From the NCBI GenBank assembly GCA_002938075.1, contig PTLK01000130.1, forward strand, positions 1-5,857: a stretch of DNA of 5,857 nt. The letters run 5' to 3'. Shown piece by piece: positions 3,873-5,857 of this stretch (the first letter of the stretch is position 1; each line of letters begins with the position of its first letter). Source of the stretch: Alphaproteobacteria bacterium MarineAlpha3_Bin3 (GTDB lineage Bacteria > Pseudomonadota > Alphaproteobacteria > Rhodospirillales > Casp-alpha2). Below the pieces are notes generated by a model. That model ran no database searches, had not been told where the DNA came from, and saw nothing but the letters and a program-made list of their open reading frames with translations. The translations under genes and the position numbers were made by a program.

Positions 3873-5783
3873 CTACCCCTCGCGCGCCGACGCGTAACCG
3901 ATCCCTTGCAAGGCTTCGTCCATTTCATCGAGGACCGCCGGATCGTCGATGGTCGCCGGCATCTTGTATTCCTCGTTGTCGGCGATTTTCTGCATGGTGC
4001 CGCGGAGAATCTTGCCAGAACGGGTCTTCGGCAGGCCGTTCACCACAACGGCCTGCTTGAAGGCGGCGACGGGGCCTATCTGTTCGCGGACCATCGCCAC
4101 CACCTCGGAAACGATTTCGGTGTGATCCTTGGTGACTCCGGCCTTGAGGACCAGGAACCCGACCGGCAACTGTCCCTTGAGGTCGTCGGCGACGCCGATG
4201 ACGGCGCATTCGGCGACGTCCGGGTGGTTGGCCAGGACCTCTTCCATGCCGCCGGTGGAAAGCCGGTGCCCGGCGACGTTAATGATGTCGTCGGTTCGGG
4301 CCATGATATAGAGATAACCGTCCTCGTCCCGGTAGCCGGCGTCCTCCGTTTTGTAGTGGCCGGGAAATTCCTTGAGATAGGATTCGACGAACCTATCATC
4401 GGCGTTCCAAAGCGTCGGCAGGCTGGACGGCGGCAGCGGCAGCTTGACGCAAAGGGCGCCGATATCGCCGGTTTTTACCGGTTCGTTTTCGGCATTGAGG
4501 ATCCGAACGTTCCAGCCGGGCGCCGCCTTGGTCGGTGATCCCGGCTTGACCGGAAATTGATGCAGGCCGACGCAATTGGCGGCGATAGCCCATCCGGTTT
4601 CGGTCTGCCACCAATGGTCGATCACCGGCACGCCGATCTTTTCCTCGGCCCAATGGAGGGTATCGGGGTCGGTGCGTTCACCGGCCAGGAACAGGTAGCG
4701 GAACGACGAAAGGTCGTAATCCTTCATCAATAGGCCGTCCGGGTCCTCGCGTTTGATGGCGCGGAACGCCGTCGGCGCGGTAAACAGTACGTTGACCTTG
4801 TGATCGCTGATGACCCGCCAAAAGGCGCCGGCGTCGGGCGTGCCCACCGGTTTGCCCTCGTAAAGGATGCTCGTGCAGCCGTGAAACAGCGGCGCGTAAA
4901 CGATATAGGAATGGCCAACCACCCAACCGACGTCCGACGCCGCCCAATAGACGTCACCGGGTTCGACGCCGTAGACGTTCTTCATTGACCACTTCAAAGC
5001 CACCAGATGACCGCCGTTGTCGCGGACCACGCCCTTGGGCTCGCCCGTGGTGCCGGAGGTGTAAAGGATGTAAAGAGGATCGGTCGCCAAAACAGGAACG
5101 CAATCGACCGCCTCGGCGCCTTCCATGGCTTCGCTCCAATCGACATCGCGCCTCTCGGTCAATTCGGCCTTCGCCTCAGGGCGCTGCAGAACAATGCAGC
5201 CGTCGGGCTTGTGTTTGGCCAGGTCGATGGCGCCGTTCAACAGCGGCATGTATTCGATGACGCGGCTGACCTCGATGCCACAGGACGCGGTGATGATCAA
5301 TTTGGGCTTGGCGTCGTCAATGCGCACCGCCAGCTCATTGGACGCAAACCCGCCGAAAACGACCGAATGGACGGCGCCAATGCGGGCGCAGGCTAACATG
5401 GCGATGGCGGCTTCGGGCACCATGGGCATGTAGATGATGACCCGGTCGCCCTTGCCGACCCCATTGGCGACCAGAACGCCGGCGAATTTCGCCACCTCGT
5501 CCCGGAGTTCCCGAAAGGTGAAGGTCTTGACCGTATTGCCGGTCACCGGCGAGTCGTAAATCAGGGCCGCCTGATCGGCGCGGCCTTCCTCGACGTGGCG
5601 GTCAAGGGCGTTATAACAGGTATTGAGTTCGCCGCCCGTGAACCAGCGGTAAAACGGCTTGTTGGTATCGTCGAGGACCTTGTCCCATTTCTTTATCCAG
5701 CGGACATCCTCGGCAATTTCCCCCCAAAACCCTTCGGGATCCTCGATCGACCGCCGATAGGCTTCATCGTACGCATTGGTCAT
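3873..5783 (-). CDS. prpE: Propionyl-CoA synthetase (AMP-forming), PrpE/ACSS3-like
   Basis: This 636-residue enzyme of the ANL acyl-adenylate superfamily activates propionate (or acetate) with ATP and CoA to acyl-CoA, AMP and pyrophosphate in the cytoplasm. The ACAS N-terminal region is present (YDEAYRRSIEDPEGFW, 5-20). Core motifs follow in order: P-loop YTSGTTGEPKG (241-251), SDVGWVVGHSYIVY (283-296), DHWWQTETGW (389-398), YKTEDAGYRDEDGYLY (477-492), the hinge RTDDIINVAGHRLSTGGMEE (496-515), and PKTRSGKILR (585-594). In the last motif Lys591 corresponds to the Salmonella PrpE lysine (K592) whose propionylation inactivates the enzyme. The stretch GVVRDNGGH after the P-loop is typical of PrpE/ACSS3 rather than Acs, which has HTTGGY-like sequence there. 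The ATG at 5783 has GGGGAGG ten bases upstream. The prpBCD methylcitrate genes are not in the window, so it may instead feed the methylmalonyl-CoA route. Acetate as a side substrate is likely. Confidence 0.92.
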   Translation of the reverse strand: MTNAYDEAYRRSIEDPEGFWGEIAEDVRWIKKWDKVLDDTNKPFYRWFTGGELNTCYNALDRHVEEGRADQAALIYDSPVTGNTVKTFTFRELRDEVAKFAGVLVANGVGKGDRVIIYMPMVPEAAIAMLACARIGAVHSVVFGGFASNELAVRIDDAKPKLIITASCGIEVSRVIEYMPLLNGAIDLAKHKPDGCIVLQRPEAKAELTERRDVDWSEAMEGAEAVDCVPVLATDPLYILYTSGTTGEPKGVVRDNGGHLVALKWSMKNVYGVEPGDVYWAASDVGWVVGHSYIVYAPLFHGCTSILYEGKPVGTPDAGAFWRVISDHKVNVLFTAPTAFRAIKREDPDGLLMKDYDLSSFRYLFLAGERTDPDTLHWAEEKIGVPVIDHWWQTETGWAIAANCVGLHQFPVKPGSPTKAAPGWNVRILNAENEPVKTGDIGALCVKLPLPPSSLPTLWNADDRFVESYLKEFPGHYKTEDAGYRDEDGYLYIMARTDDIINVAGHRLSTGGMEEVLANHPDVAECAVIGVADDLKGQLPVGFLVLKAGVTKDHTEIVSEVVAMVREQIGPVAAFKQAVVVNGLPKTRSGKILRGTMQKIADNEEYKMPATIDDPAVLDEMDEALQGIGYASAREG

Positions 5784-5857
5784 TCTCCGCTTGCCTCCCC
5801 GTTTTGCCCCGGTCTTTGCACCGTCGTGTCAGTTTAAAGCCTGAAGTTTGGGCTAAA

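Noticed and set aside
3873..5783. Annotation as acetyl-CoA synthetase Acs.
   Set aside because: The region after the P-loop reads GVVRDNGGH, as in PrpE/ACSS3, not the HTTGGY-type sequence of Acs. Some activity on acetate is still likely.
5816..5831. Sigma-54-like sequence upstream of prpE on the minus strand (TGACACG...GTGCAA).
   Set aside because: It was attractive because the Salmonella prp operon uses sigma-54. However, the invariant GG at -24 is GA here and the distance to the GC element is one base short.
1..5857. Mobile element, CRISPR, tRNA/rRNA, toxin-antitoxin or phage-defence module.
   Set aside because: I found no transposase or integrase motifs, no spaced direct repeats, no tRNA-like folds and no paired small toxin/antitoxin genes. 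All larger genes are recognisable housekeeping families.

Overview
The window looks like ordinary core chromosome of a GC-rich alphaproteobacterium, probably near Rhodospirillales. The evidence is two small families that I know essentially only from Alphaproteobacteria: the cell-cycle regulator TrcR (old name DUF1013) and a DUF1192 coiled-coil protein. The MDR quinone oxidoreductase and propionyl-CoA synthetase also read like members from that class. I see no mobile element, CRISPR array, tRNA, rRNA or recognisable defence system. The taxonomic placement is an inference from protein families only.

Layout. Positions 10-899 (minus strand) hold two tandem hotdog-fold acyl-CoA thioesterase paralogues, two bases apart, probably one operon read from a promoter near 1026-1053. 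Positions 900-1336 carry no convincing protein gene. They do hold a thioesterase leader with a G/C hairpin, a very strong minus-strand intrinsic terminator with a UUCG loop (1115-1143), a stem-loop next to it that exposes an anti-Shine-Dalgarno sequence on the minus strand (a candidate small RNA), and an exact CtrA-type box, TTAA-N7-TTAA (1220-1234). Positions 1337-1564 (plus) encode a 75-residue two-helix membrane protein. Its 3' end overlaps the convergent DUF1192 gene (1554-1736, minus). A 71-bp divergent region with an inverted repeat separates DUF1192 from a zinc-free quinone oxidoreductase (1808-2815, plus). Next comes trcR (2921-3802, plus) with a near-consensus sigma-70-type promoter and a leader hairpin. 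It converges on a propionyl-CoA synthetase gene, prpE (3873-5783, minus).

How the genes fit together. The thioesterases and PrpE both act on acyl-CoA thioesters, one group hydrolysing and the other making them. They are in separate transcription units and no propionate-catabolic prpBCD genes are visible. The quinone oxidoreductase and TrcR are codirectional, but TrcR appears to have its own promoter. The observations most worth a second look are the candidate anti-SD small RNA, the CtrA-type box in the same gap, and an internal duplication visible in TrcR: two copies of a roughly 55-residue unit, each with a helix-turn-helix-like segment.
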